Made by a program: the position numbers and the translations under genes. Shown piece by piece: positions 23,148 to 40,640 of a DNA stretch of 64,000 bases. Position 1 is the first letter of the stretch, and every line of letters begins with the position of its first letter. The notes beneath the pieces were generated by a model. The model did no database searches, was not told the origin of the DNA, and saw nothing but the letters and a program-made list of their open reading frames with translations. The DNA lies in assembly GCF_000332415.1 (NCBI RefSeq), contig NZ_AOHC02000038.1, forward strand, positions 1 to 64,000, given 5' to 3'. This DNA comes from Leptospira weilii serovar Ranarum str. ICFT. Its GTDB lineage: Bacteria; Spirochaetota; Leptospiria; Leptospirales; Leptospiraceae.

Positions 23148-24284
23148 TCAACCCGGATGACTTTTACAAAATCCTTCGGGGATCGTATATTCTATAATCT
23201 TTTTGTTGTACTCGTTATTTTGCACGTTCGATTCCTGAATCCAATTTCCACGATTGACCCTTAGATCAAAGGTATGTTTGCCTTCCATATAATAAGAATC
23301 CACATTCAGATGACCGATCGAAAGTGTTATCGTAACCGTCTCGCCCGGTTGTATGGATTCGAGCCCGACTCCATTTCCCCAAGTTCCCGGTTCGATGGAT
23401 TCGATTTGGGTACCGCCGTTCTCCCATCTTTCACTCCTCACGTGCAACACGTTGAAGAGACCGACATCCAACCTTTTCGGACTGGGTCCTTGTCCGATAT
23501 TTTTGATCTCGGCCGTGACATACATCAGAGGTTTACCCGCTCTGCATTTCATTCCGCTCGGATAAATCGATGCGCGTGGAATGATCAAATCCGGCAGCGG
23601 TTCGGAAGTTTGAACCGTAATCGGAATACAGACCGTATTATTTTGTTCATTCGATTCCGCTACTTTGGATCCCGCGTCCACTCTTGCACAAAGATTGTAA
23701 TCACCCGGAGGAACATTTTTAGGAATGATATTGGACCCTTCGCTCACAAAGGCAAGAGCTCCCGAAAATAAATCCGGAGTATGGCTGATTCTCCCGCCGC
23801 CCAATAAAACGTCTTCTTTAAAGTCGGGGAAATAAGGAGCGTATCCTTCCGGTACGAACGAATCCTGAGAAAGAATCAGATCCACCATATAACCTTCGTT
23901 AGCTGGATTACTTCCGTTCGCAAGAGTACCTCCGAAGTTCGCAACTTGGACTTTCACTTTTTTAGAAACGTCTTCTCCCGGTTTCACTTCTACTTTTCTC
24001 CCACCTGGGATGAGATAAACCGTAAGGTCGGATAAGGATCCGTCCCCGCTTGCCTGCTGGGAATTCGAAATCGTTTGTATATTCGTTCCCTGAGAATTTT
24101 CCCAGGTTTCCCCCTCTCCCATGGCAGCAGCCGGACCAATCGCAGTCGTAGTGAAAGATTGTTGGGAATTTAAAAGCGACAACAAGGCCGAATTGTCTTC
24201 CTGTTTCCCTCCACAATACGAACTTAAACATAGAAGAATGAGAACGTTTGCCCCCGTTATCGTTTTCCGTAAGAATTCTTTCAT
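23148..24284 (-). CDS. CARDB-domain lipoprotein
   Basis: A 378-residue lipoprotein. The ATG at 24284 is supported by GAGGAG eight bases ahead; an in-frame TTG at 24299 is ignored. The signal peptide ends in LSSYCGG, a workable spirochaetal lipobox. Two CARDB-like (cell-adhesion-related, Ig-like) modules follow: one at about 80-215 with [20 protein letters not shown] and [10 protein letters not shown], one at about 225-370 with [22 protein letters not shown] and [14 protein letters not shown]. Such modules often display surface proteins or bind other proteins. A Gln/Ser-rich linker lies just after the cysteine. It stands alone with its own terminator. A surface location is inferred. Confidence 0.8.
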   Translation of the reverse strand: MKEFLRKTITGANVLILLCLSSYCGGKQEDNSALLSLLNSQQSFTTTAIGPAAAMGEGETWENSQGTNIQTISNSQQASGDGSLSDLTVYLIPGGRKVEVKPGEDVSKKVKVQVANFGGTLANGSNPANEGYMVDLILSQDSFVPEGYAPYFPDFKEDVLLGGGRISHTPDLFSGALAFVSEGSNIIPKNVPPGDYNLCARVDAGSKVAESNEQNNTVCIPITVQTSEPLPDLIIPRASIYPSGMKCRAGKPLMYVTAEIKNIGQGPSPKRLDVGLFNVLHVRSERWENGGTQIESIEPGTWGNGVGLESIQPGETVTITLSIGHLNVDSYYMEGKHTFDLRVNRGNWIQESNVQNNEYNKKIIEYTIPEGFCKSHPG

Positions 24285-24508
24285 TTTGTATCTCCTCAAT
24301 TTACTGGCGTTTACGAATCTAAATAAACTACCTTTCCTTTACTTCTGAGCCAACGAAAAGAACTCAAGTTATAACTTAATGCGGAAACAAAGGGAAAAAG
24401 TAGATTTATTTTGAAATGATTCCTCTGAAAGAAGGTTTTGAAGACGATTGGGAAAGTGCGAACCGTTGATCACGTTAAAAGTAAACTGAAAAGAAGGCAA
24501 TCCCCTGG

Positions 24509-24809
24509 ATGAACGCCACAAATCTTGTCAATAAAATCACCGAGGTTACGCGCCGAAATCCACGAAACGATCAAGATCACAGTCCTCGAGTCAAGATTCG
24601 GTGAATTGTCGGAACTGATCGACTTTCTGAAACACCATCTCAATCCTCATGTCGATACAGAACACGGAACTCCCCCAAATATCGACGGGAGATCGCCAAT
24701 CGGACCTATACAAAACGAACCGCTTTTTACGGGTTATCGTTTGGCGGAAGATACGATCGCCTTAGCCCATAAAAGTCTTCCATTCCGGTTGTATGGGCTT
24801 TTTAAATAG
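24509..24809 (+). pseudogene. Possible decayed small hypothetical gene
   Basis: Low confidence. An ATG at 24509 reads MNATNLVNKITEVTR and then goes off, while the neighbouring frame continues with a protein-like stretch (IKITVLESRFGELSELIDFL and onward) to 24809. One frameshift near 24555 would join them into about 100 residues. No family is recognised and no ribosome binding site is clear. It may be a relic or chance. The rest of the gap 24300-24944 is AT-rich with nothing else visible. Confidence 0.3.
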
Positions 24810-24944
24810 TTCATATTTTAAATATAAACACTAGTTTATTTTATTAATATCGTACGATAACATGAATTGTATCTATGATATCTCTAAGTTAAAATCAATC
24901 CACATTCATCCGGAATGATTTAAGGTTTTTTGCGAAGAGGTTCC

Positions 24945-26156
24945 ATGAATCGAAAATTCACGTTTTTATTTTTCTCAATCCTTCTGGCTTCAAAGTGTAT
25001 CGCTCACCCACCCTCCAAACCCGAACCTCCATTGGCAATGCTCCAGCACTACTTAGCCCCCCATGCAAGTGAAGTCGAGGAGCCTCAAACACCGATTGTA
25101 CCACCTACGGCAACATCGCCCGGCCCTCTCTTTAGTTTAGGTACAATCACAGATTCCGGGCAAAACCAATGTTGGGATGCCGCAGGGATACCCTTGGTAT
25201 GCAATGGTACCGGACACGACGGGGCATTTCCGGATACGCCAAGCGCCCGTTCCTTTACAGGTCCCACACAACATTCTCAATATCTAACGGATTATACTAG
25301 CCTCGACAATGTAAAAGGTTTAACCTGGAAGAGTTGCGCGGAAGGCCAAAGCGGGCCGACCTGTGCGATTGGCGCCGGTGCGGCAACCAATACAGATTGG
25401 AACACGGCGACGCTCGGAGGTCCGGGAACTTGTTCCGGCCTGAACGCTCAAAACGGAGGGAACGGTTACGCGGGTAGAACCGATTGGAGGATTCCGGAAG
25501 TCAAAGAACTGCTTAGCCTCTTCCATTCTTCGAATGTACCCCATTTGGAAAATGTACAGTTTCCAAACACCGATCCAGCTAACGCTTATCTGACAAGTAC
25601 CCCTCCCCCATTCGATGGGACATCTGTTTGGGTAGTGGATTTCCTATCGACAGGATTGCCGATCTCATCTCGTCCCAAAGCCGGTGGTGGCGGTTTTTTA
25701 CGTTGTGTATCCGGAAACCCTCCCCCCGCCTTCTCGTTCCAGGACAACGGAAACGGAACCGTTACCGACCGAAATACGAATCTGCTCTGGTCGAAATGTG
25801 CATTAGGAAAATCGAATGTAAATTGTACCGCCGGAGTTTTATCCTTCGGAAACCAACAATCGGCATTCAACGGGTGTAACGGCTTAAACAGCGCCGTCCC
25901 ACCATTCCCATTTGCCGGACGAAACGATTGGAGATTGCCCAACGTCAACGAACTTTTAAGTATAGTGGATCATTCCGGTGCGGGAAATCCGGCCGTTCCC
26001 GCGGTCTTTTCCAATTTTGCGTCCGGCACATTTTGGACGTCCACGACCGACGAGACAAATCTAAACCAAGGGTTAGTGATCAATTTCAATGGCGGCTCCA
26101 TATCCAGTATCGCAAAGACTGTCGGGGCCAACGGGATTTGTGTGACAAACCGATGA
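24945..26156 (+). CDS. DUF1566-domain lipoprotein (paralogue of the 5840-7057 gene)
   Basis: A 403-residue lipoprotein. The ATG at 24945 is chosen over an in-frame TTG at 24930 because GAAGAGG lies just ahead. The signal peptide ends LLASKC. A proline-rich linker follows, then two DUF1566 modules with AGRTDWRIPEVKELLSLF (about 175-192) and AGRNDWRLPNVNELLSIVD (about 320-338). The sequence parallels the gene at 5840-7057 almost motif for motif (CWDAAG, DGAF, GPTQH, LTWKSCAEGQSG), so they are recent paralogues in opposite orientation 19 kb apart. Tryptophan- and glycine-rich strands suggest a lectin-like or adhesin fold. Role unknown. Confidence 0.82.
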   Translation: MNRKFTFLFFSILLASKCIAHPPSKPEPPLAMLQHYLAPHASEVEEPQTPIVPPTATSPGPLFSLGTITDSGQNQCWDAAGIPLVCNGTGHDGAFPDTPSARSFTGPTQHSQYLTDYTSLDNVKGLTWKSCAEGQSGPTCAIGAGAATNTDWNTATLGGPGTCSGLNAQNGGNGYAGRTDWRIPEVKELLSLFHSSNVPHLENVQFPNTDPANAYLTSTPPPFDGTSVWVVDFLSTGLPISSRPKAGGGGFLRCVSGNPPPAFSFQDNGNGTVTDRNTNLLWSKCALGKSNVNCTAGVLSFGNQQSAFNGCNGLNSAVPPFPFAGRNDWRLPNVNELLSIVDHSGAGNPAVPAVFSNFASGTFWTSTTDETNLNQGLVINFNGGSISSIAKTVGANGICVTNR

Positions 26157-26231
26157 TTCTCTTCTAAAAAAGTCGTTAAAAAGATACTTTACCCCTACAA
26201 AAGAAATCGGATTCTAACATTCGGGACTTTT

Positions 26232-27167
26232 ATGGAAACAAGGATCAAATACATTCTTATTTTATTATATAGTGTTTTGTTTATCGATTGCGGCGCAAAC
26301 CTCAGAGGAAAACCGATTCCCCCAAATCCGGATCTGGCCGGATTTTATCTTTCTTCCGAAACGACTCAATGGGCCAAAAGCGACAAAATGAAAATCGAAA
26401 CATTGAGCATCTTCCCGAAATCGAACGGGGATCTTTCCTTCGAAAGAAAAACCATCGTGAGACTCAGCTTTATCGCCAGCGAAAATAGGGAGGAATGGAG
26501 GATCAGAACGGGTGGAATCGTAACCAGCGAAAACGAAATCCTTTTACAAGAATCTCTCTATCAAGAATTTCACCAGCCTCACATGGGGGCCAGAGAATCC
26601 GATCCGAAACGTTGGAAACTCAGCGAAATGGGAGCGGCTTCTAAAGTGAGAGAAGTCGGCAACGCGGCTTTAAGCGCAAGTATTCTCGGAGAAATTTCTC
26701 CCGACGGAAGGACTTTAAAATTTTCGAATATGACGTTTACTAAGATCGGAGACTCGTTTCAAGGAAGAATTTCGACTCAGGTAAATCAAAAAAACGTAAT
26801 GATCGATAACGAAATCGCGGGTGTCGTTTTTTATGAGAGAACCGAAGACGGCACGGGACAAATCGTATCCGTTTTTTCAAAGACGGAACCGATCAAACCG
26901 GGGATGACTTTTTTTGTGGGAAAAAACCAGGTTCCGTGTAAGGTTGTGGAAGTTTTTCAACAGTCCGTCGTCTTGGAGCCGTTCGACGGTAAAAAAATTC
27001 TTTCCGTATCCGTCGGGGATCCGGTAATCCTAAAAGGAAACGTAGATAAAAAAGCCGTAAACAAAAGAGCCACAGCGGACGAACTCATTCGTAAACTCAA
27101 ATCCGACCCGAACATAAACAAGGAAGAACTCATCCGGGAGATCGAAAAATTAAAGAACGAAAGATAA
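26232..27167 (+). CDS. Hypothetical lipoprotein
   Basis: I do not recognise the family. It has 311 residues with a signal peptide and lipobox ([14 protein letters not shown], cysteine at about 20). The middle is beta-rich. A short domain at about 215-275 ([20 protein letters not shown] to DPVILKG) resembles small beta-barrel modules. The end is a charged helix pair with a repeated pattern ([20 protein letters not shown]). It lies 75 bases after the DUF1566 lipoprotein gene in the same direction and may be co-transcribed with it. The end of the gene is followed by repeat sequence. Confidence 0.7.
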   Translation: METRIKYILILLYSVLFIDCGANLRGKPIPPNPDLAGFYLSSETTQWAKSDKMKIETLSIFPKSNGDLSFERKTIVRLSFIASENREEWRIRTGGIVTSENEILLQESLYQEFHQPHMGARESDPKRWKLSEMGAASKVREVGNAALSASILGEISPDGRTLKFSNMTFTKIGDSFQGRISTQVNQKNVMIDNEIAGVVFYERTEDGTGQIVSVFSKTEPIKPGMTFFVGKNQVPCKVVEVFQQSVVLEPFDGKKILSVSVGDPVILKGNVDKKAVNKRATADELIRKLKSDPNINKEELIREIEKLKNER

Positions 27168-27229
27168 CGTTTTTTACGGACCTTTATCAGATCGCGAGCC
27201 GATTTTAGTTATGAAATTCGCGAACTGCG

Positions 27230-27340
27230 GAGCGACCCAGGAAACTCAGTGAACGCCTTCCTATGGGTCGGCGCCCAGGGAGCGAACGCGTCTGAGTTTC
27301 TGATTCGCCCAAGATTTCAACCGTCGAACTCACGTTAAGA
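27230..27340 (-). repeat. Dispersed repeat with internal inverted repeat
   Basis: GAAACTCAG at 27241-27249 pairs with CTGAGTTTC at 27292-27300 around a GC-rich centre (GGGTCGGCGCCCAGGG). The right part, 27302-27336, is the exact reverse of block B at 8137-8171. It lies in the gap between two genes. Confidence 0.7.
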
Positions 27341-27422
27341 AGGATTGTAAGTTTATGATCCAAGTAAATCGTTACAACGAAAATCGGCCGCATTCCATTT
27401 AAGGTTTTAACAAGTTCTAAAT

Positions 27423-28607
27423 TTAAAATCGCGGATACTCTAAGATGAGGGCGACAAAGGCCGCGGTGGAACGTCCGTAAAGTTCGCTGATTTCCGCAAG
27501 AGTGCGGTCGAGTACGATCACGGCGGGTGTGGAATCGAACGTAGGCAACATTCGATCCAAAGAACCGGCTCGATCGAAAACCCGATCCGGAATCAGACTC
27601 AATCCGTTCAGAGTCGGAATCGTTTCTCCGGAGGAAGCGACCGAAAAAGCCTGGGAACGATAAGTCCTCGAATACACATCCGCAACCAAGGCCAACTTGA
27701 TCTCGTCCACTCCGGAAAAAACCGGTATTCCTATCTCTTCATGAGACCAGAAAAATATCGTATTGGAGACGACCGTATAAATCGAATCGATTGTTAAACG
27801 AAATCGGTTGCTATCATGAATCGGACTCCAATCGGTCACTCCCAATTCCGCGGCAACTTTGAAGGCGCGATCCTTACCCGCGATCGCTTCCACCAATGCC
27901 AAAGAAACCGGGATCGAAGCGGTTACGGCGGTCGTTGTTACGATCTTTTGATCGACCACATACCGTCTGTTTCGGATCCACTTCGTATCCTTGAACTTTT
28001 TTTCCAGATCGTTCAACGAATACCAGAAACCGGTCGCTCGTTTTCCTTTCAACAAACCCGCATTTGCCACGACCCAAACTCCGTCGCAGACTCCGATTAC
28101 GGTTGCGCCCTTGGACGTTTGCCCGTTTATCCATTTCAAAAGGACCGGATTTTCCGAATGATGAACGGCGGGAACAACCACATAGTCCGCACCCGTAGGA
28201 AATTTTTTATCAAAGGAAGAAATCGATTCTTGAGGAATCATCTTCAGAGCCGGATAAAGATCCATCGGAGCCGCCGAAATTCCAAGGGTATATACATCGG
28301 CGGACTTGGAACGAGCCAGAACCCCGTAAGGAATTATATAATCGGTAAGTTCCGTCATATAATTATCTCCGATCACCGCAACCACGGGACGAGTCCTTCC
28401 GAAACGTTTTTGATAGACAGGAATTTTTTCGAAACTCTGCGCGGTTTCCTCCGGAGCTGTTACCGGAAAGCCGGGTTTTATAGCTTCTGCGGATGCGGAC
28501 CGCGATAAAACAGCCCATACGAAAAAATGAAAAAGAACGCGCATTAGAATTTTAGAATATTCTTGAAGGATAAAAAATGATTTTGATGAAATTGTTTTCA
28601 TATCCAT
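27423..28607 (-). CDS. Exported DJ-1/PfpI-like (class I glutamine amidotransferase-like) protein
   Basis: A 394-residue protein with an N-terminal signal-like segment. The start could be 28607 or a later ATG at 28544 that gives a cleaner signal (MRVLFHFFVWAVL). Two DJ-1/PfpI-like halves are visible. The first, at about 75-230, has the nucleophile-elbow pattern VIGVCDGVWVVANAGLL with a cysteine in the family's usual place and a following KRATGFWYSL. The second is poorer and lacks a matching cysteine. The layout resembles GlxA-type regulators without their DNA-binding tail, so an enzyme or sensor outside the cytoplasm is more likely than a transcription factor. Substrate unknown. Confidence 0.7.
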   Translation of the reverse strand: MDMKTISSKSFFILQEYSKILMRVLFHFFVWAVLSRSASAEAIKPGFPVTAPEETAQSFEKIPVYQKRFGRTRPVVAVIGDNYMTELTDYIIPYGVLARSKSADVYTLGISAAPMDLYPALKMIPQESISSFDKKFPTGADYVVVPAVHHSENPVLLKWINGQTSKGATVIGVCDGVWVVANAGLLKGKRATGFWYSLNDLEKKFKDTKWIRNRRYVVDQKIVTTTAVTASIPVSLALVEAIAGKDRAFKVAAELGVTDWSPIHDSNRFRLTIDSIYTVVSNTIFFWSHEEIGIPVFSGVDEIKLALVADVYSRTYRSQAFSVASSGETIPTLNGLSLIPDRVFDRAGSLDRMLPTFDSTPAVIVLDRTLAEISELYGRSTAAFVALILEYPRF

Positions 28608-28731
28608 ATCTTATACCGCTCTGAAACTTCGATCGTTATCCGCATGTATAATATCTTCCTGATGTGCATCCTATCCTTAACCGGAAACTCGGCGTATATG
28701 TGTCGAAAAGTTTAAGAAAGATCCCTAAAAA

Positions 28732-29949
<1,218 letters not shown>

Positions 29950-29952
29950 CAC

Positions 29953-30553
29953 TTTTCTTAATTTCCATTTAAAAAGTTTTATTCGATATGCGTAAAATTT
30001 CGTTTTATCTTAATATTATTTAACATTTTGATAAACCAAATAATTCATGAGTTTCCATTATTTTATACGCTTTATCGTTACAATTTTGAAGAAAGTCCGA
30101 ACAATAAGCGTACAAAATAATCGTATAAGTCCGGTTTATATCCAAACAAAACGGAAGCGACAAAGCGACAACACGTTTCATTTCGATTTTTTTCCCCCCT
30201 TATAAAACAATAAATCGTAGTCATAAAAATTCATATCGACTTATCGCAATTTCAAAACGACGTCCAAAAATTGAAAAAATACATTTTAATTTTTGAATGT
30301 GCTTTAAAAAGACAGAACGAAGTTTAAAAAGGTTCCCATTTTTTTAGTACGGATCCGATGAATTTATAAATAGGTAAAAAAGAAAAAGATAAATCCTGCG
30401 GAAAACTTATAGGAGAAGGATGTCGATAAACTGCATCAAGTTTTACAACTGCGGAAGTAAAAGGAATCGTTTAGAAATAGATAGAAAAGGTTATTGATTG
30501 AATCCATATAGAGTCTTGGATCTCGAAAAACTCCAAGACCCTCGGATGTAATC
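29953..30553. other. 600-bp gene-free region between typA and the acyltransferase gene
   Basis: Very AT-rich with no supportable reading frame. It holds a hairpin at 30513-30539 (GTCTTGGA/TCCAAGAC stem, 11-base loop), 15-40 bases past the typA stop; it lacks a T-run and may aid typA termination. The remainder is presumably the 5' region of the acyltransferase gene. A small RNA cannot be excluded but nothing supports one. Confidence 0.45.
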
Positions 30554-32379
<1,826 letters not shown>

Positions 32380-32380
32380 A

Positions 32381-32411
<31 letters not shown>

Positions 32412-32426
32412 CTCTAATCTTCTAAT

Positions 32427-33284
32427 TCACGTTTGCGGAAGAGGAATCCTTTCCGTTTCCCCCGGAACCGACGGAAAACGTTCTTCTTTCCATTCCAATT
32501 TGGCTCTTTCGATTCTTTCCAAGGAAGTGGAAACAAAATTCCACCAAAGATAACGGCGCTCCGGAAACGGAACTCCTCCCAAAAGAATCGAGCGACTTCC
32601 TGCTTCCGAAGTAAAAGAAATCCTTTCTCCCGGACAAAACACGGCCATCTGCCCTTCGAGAATCTTTTGCCCTTGTATTTCCAAACTTCCCCGCGCGACA
32701 TACAAAGCGGATTCTTGATCGGAAGGAATTTTCCATTCTCCTTTGGCGCCGGGCCGCGCGTCCAAGTCCGCATAAAAAAGCGGGGAATATACTTTTACCG
32801 GAGAACGTTTGTCTAAAAATTCACCGGCTGCAAGTCGTAACTCCCATCCGTCTCCCGCAATCACGGGAATGTCGGTTCGATCGAGATGAAAAAATTCCGG
32901 CTTCACTTCTTCCGATTCTTTGGGAAGGGCGACCCAAGTTTGTATTCCTTCCAAGATCGAATATTGCGGATCCAATTGAGAACGTTCACTGTGTGCGATT
33001 CCGGAACCTGCGGTCATCCAGTTCACTTCGTAAGGACGAATCGGCGTTTCCGATCCGATGCTGTCCCTATGGAGAACGATTCCGTCATAAAGATAAGTGA
33101 TCGTCGCCAGTCCGATATGCGGATGAGAACGAACCGTGAGTTCTTTTCCGGTTTGAATGGGAACGGGCCCCATGTGATCCACAAATACGAACGGGCCTAC
33201 GTGGCGAACTTCGACGGAAGGAAGGATTCTCCGAACTCGGAAATTGTCCCCGAGGTCCTTGATGATGGCGGCGATGATCTTCAT
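32427..33284 (-). CDS. Pirin family protein
   Basis: A 285-residue bicupin. The N-terminal cupin holds the pirin metal-binding histidines in [23 protein letters not shown] and GSGIAHSER, plus the acidic ligand, so a metal is probably bound. Some bacterial pirins act as quercetin dioxygenases or bind metabolic enzymes; the substrate here is unknown. The C-terminal cupin (about 165-250) includes GKLEIQGQ-like strands and the LLGGVPF turn. It lies 52 bases upstream of the typA start on the same strand, so it may be transcribed together with typA. Confidence 0.9.
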   Translation of the reverse strand: MKIIAAIIKDLGDNFRVRRILPSVEVRHVGPFVFVDHMGPVPIQTGKELTVRSHPHIGLATITYLYDGIVLHRDSIGSETPIRPYEVNWMTAGSGIAHSERSQLDPQYSILEGIQTWVALPKESEEVKPEFFHLDRTDIPVIAGDGWELRLAAGEFLDKRSPVKVYSPLFYADLDARPGAKGEWKIPSDQESALYVARGSLEIQGQKILEGQMAVFCPGERISFTSEAGSRSILLGGVPFPERRYLWWNFVSTSLERIERAKLEWKEERFPSVPGETERIPLPQT

Positions 33285-33374
33285 GTGTTACAACTTAGAC
33301 GGATTGTTTTTGATTTTAAGATTTTTGAATGTGATTTATAGAAAACGAATTCATGGAATCACCGATCTTACCGT

Positions 33375-33890
33375 TTATTTTCCCAAAGAGAATAAAAAAT
33401 TTTTCAGAGCGACGGTTCCCGATTCGTTATAACCTTCCGTTTTAAAAAGAATTTCCCGGTTGGAATTCAAAACAAAAACGGTAGGCAAACCGGATATTTT
33501 CGCCTGCGTATAACTCGAAGACAACGGATCTACGAGCGTTTCGGCGACATTCTCCAATTTTAATAAATTTGAATATTCTTTTCCGGTTTTAAAATCGTCT
33601 CCTACAAATACGACCCAAAGAAAAACCTTCCATTTTCCCGCCGCAGAAATGTCGGTTTGTTTTGCAAAATCCAAAAGAACCGGAATTTGTTCCTTACACG
33701 GTTTGCATTGGGAACCCGTAAAATTCAGGATCAGTACGTCCTCTGGCGAAAATTCTTTTAGAGAAACGGAAAGAACAAGTCTTTCTTTCTTAAGATTATA
33801 GAATGCGATATTAGAAAAGGATTCCGCGTAAACGGTTCCCAACGGAAGAATTAGAACGAACCATAAGAAAGGATATTTTTCAAAATTCAT
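33375..33890 (-). CDS. Exported TlpA-like thioredoxin-fold protein
   Basis: A 171-residue protein with a signal peptide (FLWFVLILPLGTVYAES) from ATG 33890; the frame is open 15 codons further up but only this start gives a proper signal. The thioredoxin fold is shown by LILNFTGSQCKPCKEQIPVL with the redox pair CKPC (about 68-71 of the precursor) and the later ISGLPTVFVLNSN with the cis-proline. It is a likely periplasmic disulfide reductant or oxidase in the TlpA/ResA manner. Its partner is not evident. It ends about 90 bases upstream of the pirin start. Confidence 0.8.
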   Translation of the reverse strand: MNFEKYPFLWFVLILPLGTVYAESFSNIAFYNLKKERLVLSVSLKEFSPEDVLILNFTGSQCKPCKEQIPVLLDFAKQTDISAAGKWKVFLWVVFVGDDFKTGKEYSNLLKLENVAETLVDPLSSSYTQAKISGLPTVFVLNSNREILFKTEGYNESGTVALKNFLFSLGK

Positions 33891-34046
33891 CCCGAAAGTT
33901 CGTTTCGTATTGTGGGTTCTCCTAACTTCATCCATTCGTTTTCGATTTCCGAAATTCTAATCGTTTCCGATCGGAAAGATTGTAAATACTATTTTCAAAA
34001 TTCCAAATAATTGTTTACTTTTGATTCGTTCGAGATCATTGTTAAT

Positions 34047-34141
34047 GATCTCTATAAAAATCGAGTACCGTTAATTTTTATCGCAAATACGGTTTCAATG
34101 CAAGATAATAGGTACTTTATTATATAGTTATGAGCAATGAT
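34047..34141. repeat. Dispersed repeat C, copy 1
   Basis: About 95 bp with the landmarks TCTATAAAA, CCGTTAATTTTTATCGCAAA, GGTACTT and TTATATAGTTATG. The copy at 49667-49762 shares all of these. It lies between divergent genes, in the likely promoter region of the 34234 gene, and could carry promoter-like AT-rich elements. Confidence 0.7.
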
Positions 34142-34233
34142 TGCGATTTTCTCGAAACGGCTAAGTTTTCTTTCAACGATGTTTGCGGACGAGGCGACGA
34201 TTTTGAGTTATACTTTACGTTAGGATCATCTTG

Positions 34234-36249
34234 ATGTACGTCAGATTCTTTTTGTTTCCGCTTTTTTTTCTCTGGATTCCGTTCGGAGTTTTTGCACAGG
34301 CAAAACATTCTAAAATTTATATCCACAAACTGACGGTGGAAGGAAATCTAAACGCCGGTTTGGAAAATCGGTTTCGAAACGGAATCATCAACTCCATCCT
34401 CAGAAACTTCGAAGGTAAACATACGATCGTTGACGACGAATCTCTGGCGATTCTTTACAAACAAGTGGAAACTCTTCAGAAGTTGGATTGTTCCGATGAA
34501 ATCTGCATCAAACAGATCGCGGACGCGATCGACGCAAACGAAGTGATTTCCGGTACGATCTCTTCCAAAAACGGACTCGTATACGTCTCTCTTAGAAATC
34601 AAACGAGAGATTCAAAAACTCTAAACTACTCCATCAAGTCCACGTTTCAAATGGAGTTTCCCGAATTTCTTTCGGACTATTATGCGGGGGAATCCGGTAA
34701 AAAACTTTTAGACCTTCAATACAACCTAGATCCGCATCAAATCCCCGCATCCACAAACGGAAACTTAAGCGTCGCATTTTTAAAAATCAAACCCGTTCCC
34801 GGAACCAATCTTAACTCCATGGAATTCAAAACCTCGGATAAAATTTTGGAGGGCATTTTGGAAGAAATCAGAGAAGAATTGGATCAAGCCGCCAAGTACG
34901 GTCTTTCCAAAGATTACGCCGAATCCACGGAAATCTACGACCGAATTTTAAGCGCCTTTAACGATCGTCTTTCGCAAGAGTCTCTGAAAAAACTCGAACC
35001 GTTCATCCGGGAAATTCAAACGAGTATTACGAATAATTACAGTTTGGAATATAAGGAAAAGATAAACGATTTGGATCGGAATCTTTTCGAGTCGAAACAA
35101 TCGAACCCCGAGGACTTGGAAAAACGTCTGACCGACTACGTCTCTCTCGGAAAAGAATATTCCGCGAAGGTTCCGGAAAAACACAGGCAACTTCAAATCC
35201 GACAAAGTATTCAAGAGAGAAAGGACAAGGTGGAACTGGCCTTATTTACATTAAAGGAAAAAGAAGCGGATCAGGCTTATTCTCAATTCGATTTTTCTCT
35301 TTCTTCCAAACTCTATACAAATCTTTTGAAAGAACTTTCCGAAAAAAACGATACGTCCTACAAATCGTTTCGAGAAACCATCGAAAAAAAATCGGAAACC
35401 GCGGAAAAAACGGGACGTTCGTATTTGACCAATCGTCTGGAAACCCTTTATCTTCTCATTGAAAAAGAATTCACCGCGGAGGCTTTGGCCGATTCGGAAG
35501 AGGAAAAAGAATCGCACCAGGATAAAATTCACGAAGCCTTTCGGGAAGGAATCTCGGCTCTCGCCAAATCGGAGTTTGCAGGTCTTGTTCAAATCGAAAG
35601 AATCAAAAAAGAAATCAAACGAGTGAATCAAAAACTCAAGGTTCCGATTTCCCTTCAAGAACAATTGGACTCGCTTTTACACGAAGGTTTGGAAACGAAA
35701 AATCCGACGCAGATCGTCAATAGCCATCAACTCGGAGCCGATTGGGAAAGTAAAACCGGACTTTTTTGGGGTTCCGCAAAATCCAAACTCAAGGAAATTT
35801 TGGACGGCGGCGTTCGTCTCCCGAATCGGGAATTTAAAAAACTCTTCAGCATTCATTTTCAAGACGAAATCAATCGTCCAACGGTTGCAAAAACAAGCAT
35901 ATTCCAATCTTCGAATATTCAAAAATCAAACTCAGAAAATAAAAAAATCAAAAGGCAATCCTCTCAAAAAGATTTTTTCTGGGAGCCCGCCGACGGAAGT
36001 TATAACTGGTATCAAGCGAGCCAAATTTGTAGTTCCAGAGATCTTCGCCTCCCTACGATCGAAGAATTGGAGGATTCTTACGAAAGCGGAGAAACCGAAT
36101 CCTGGACGACAGATAACGACGCGGACAAGCGATATTGGTCCTCCACCATTTCCGTCGGTGAAAACGGGGCTTATAATCTGGACGTTTTTAAGGGGGAAAT
36201 TCGTTGGGATCACCTCGGCAATTACGCGGGAGTTCGTTGTTTGAAGTAA
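34234..36249 (+). CDS. Large exported protein with C-terminal DUF1566-like domain
   Basis: 671 residues from ATG 34234. A signal peptide (FFLFPLFFLWIPFGVFAQA) is followed by a domain at about 20-150 containing GRNGI-like and ALYKQVETLQKLDCSDEICI segments, with paired cysteines. This resembles the N-terminal curli-type or ABC-type helper fold that assembles many leptospiral exported proteins. A long helical, charged central part (about 200-530) looks coiled-coil. The end is a DUF1566/FGE-like module with YNWYQASQICSSRDLRLPTI, YWSSTISVGENG and a closing GVRCLK. The Arg-Leu-Pro motif links it to the two lipoproteins at 5840 and 24945. Role unknown. Confidence 0.75.
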   Translation: MYVRFFLFPLFFLWIPFGVFAQAKHSKIYIHKLTVEGNLNAGLENRFRNGIINSILRNFEGKHTIVDDESLAILYKQVETLQKLDCSDEICIKQIADAIDANEVISGTISSKNGLVYVSLRNQTRDSKTLNYSIKSTFQMEFPEFLSDYYAGESGKKLLDLQYNLDPHQIPASTNGNLSVAFLKIKPVPGTNLNSMEFKTSDKILEGILEEIREELDQAAKYGLSKDYAESTEIYDRILSAFNDRLSQESLKKLEPFIREIQTSITNNYSLEYKEKINDLDRNLFESKQSNPEDLEKRLTDYVSLGKEYSAKVPEKHRQLQIRQSIQERKDKVELALFTLKEKEADQAYSQFDFSLSSKLYTNLLKELSEKNDTSYKSFRETIEKKSETAEKTGRSYLTNRLETLYLLIEKEFTAEALADSEEEKESHQDKIHEAFREGISALAKSEFAGLVQIERIKKEIKRVNQKLKVPISLQEQLDSLLHEGLETKNPTQIVNSHQLGADWESKTGLFWGSAKSKLKEILDGGVRLPNREFKKLFSIHFQDEINRPTVAKTSIFQSSNIQKSNSENKKIKRQSSQKDFFWEPADGSYNWYQASQICSSRDLRLPTIEELEDSYESGETESWTTDNDADKRYWSSTISVGENGAYNLDVFKGEIRWDHLGNYAGVRCLK

Positions 36250-36310
36250 AAAGCGGAGGTCGTTCTCTATGGGTTCAGCTCGTCGGTAATCGGGCTTATC
36301 TATGGATCGA

Positions 36311-39032
<2,722 letters not shown>

Positions 39033-39070
39033 TTTTGATAGACCGCTCTCCGAAAGGAACGGCGTCTCCT

Positions 39071-39442
39071 TTAGAGTTCGATTCTTTTTGCGTCACGCCA
39101 GAGTTTGTCTAAATTATAATATTCTCTTTTTTCCGGAGTCATGATATGAATGATGATTTCTCCGAAATCCAAAAGCGTCCAACCGGAAGTCGCGGACGTT
39201 CCCGTTTTATCCGCCTCCTTGTGCGATAGTTTATATTCTTTTAATGTTTTTCTGACTTCTCTTGCGACCGCGTTCGCTTGAACCGCGGAATTGACCGTGC
39301 AGATGACGAAGTAACTCAGATAACTGTTGACACCTTCGAGGTTTAAGACGCTGATTTCTTCGCATTTTTTATCCGTCATAATATCGCAGATGGTGCGTAG
39401 AATTTCCTGGGTAGTCGGGTTTTGTCGGCGGGCGGGGCTCAT
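39071..39442 (-). CDS. rsfS: Ribosomal silencing factor RsfS
   Basis: 123 residues, the normal length for this Iojap-type protein that binds L14 on the 50S subunit and blocks joining in starvation. The diagnostic run is complete: [20 protein letters not shown], a central [31 protein letters not shown] and a short basic end. It starts four bases after the LytR_C protein gene and is followed by MBOAT, which gives a four-gene run. Confidence 0.94.
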   Translation of the reverse strand: MSPARRQNPTTQEILRTICDIMTDKKCEEISVLNLEGVNSYLSYFVICTVNSAVQANAVAREVRKTLKEYKLSHKEADKTGTSATSGWTLLDFGEIIIHIMTPEKREYYNLDKLWRDAKRIEL

Positions 39443-39446
39443 AATT

Positions 39447-40595
<1,149 letters not shown>

Positions 40596-40640
40596 ACGTA
40601 CGCTCCGATTCCATTCCAAACCGGAAAACCCGTCTGTCAA

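Noticed and set aside
29953..30553. Small RNA gene in the long AT-rich gap
   Set aside because: Only one weak hairpin next to the typA stop; no conserved structure or promoter could be supported.
32414..32773. Second reading frames inside the pirin gene
   Set aside because: Arginine/phenylalanine-rich shadow readings of the pirin frame, which has clear family motifs.
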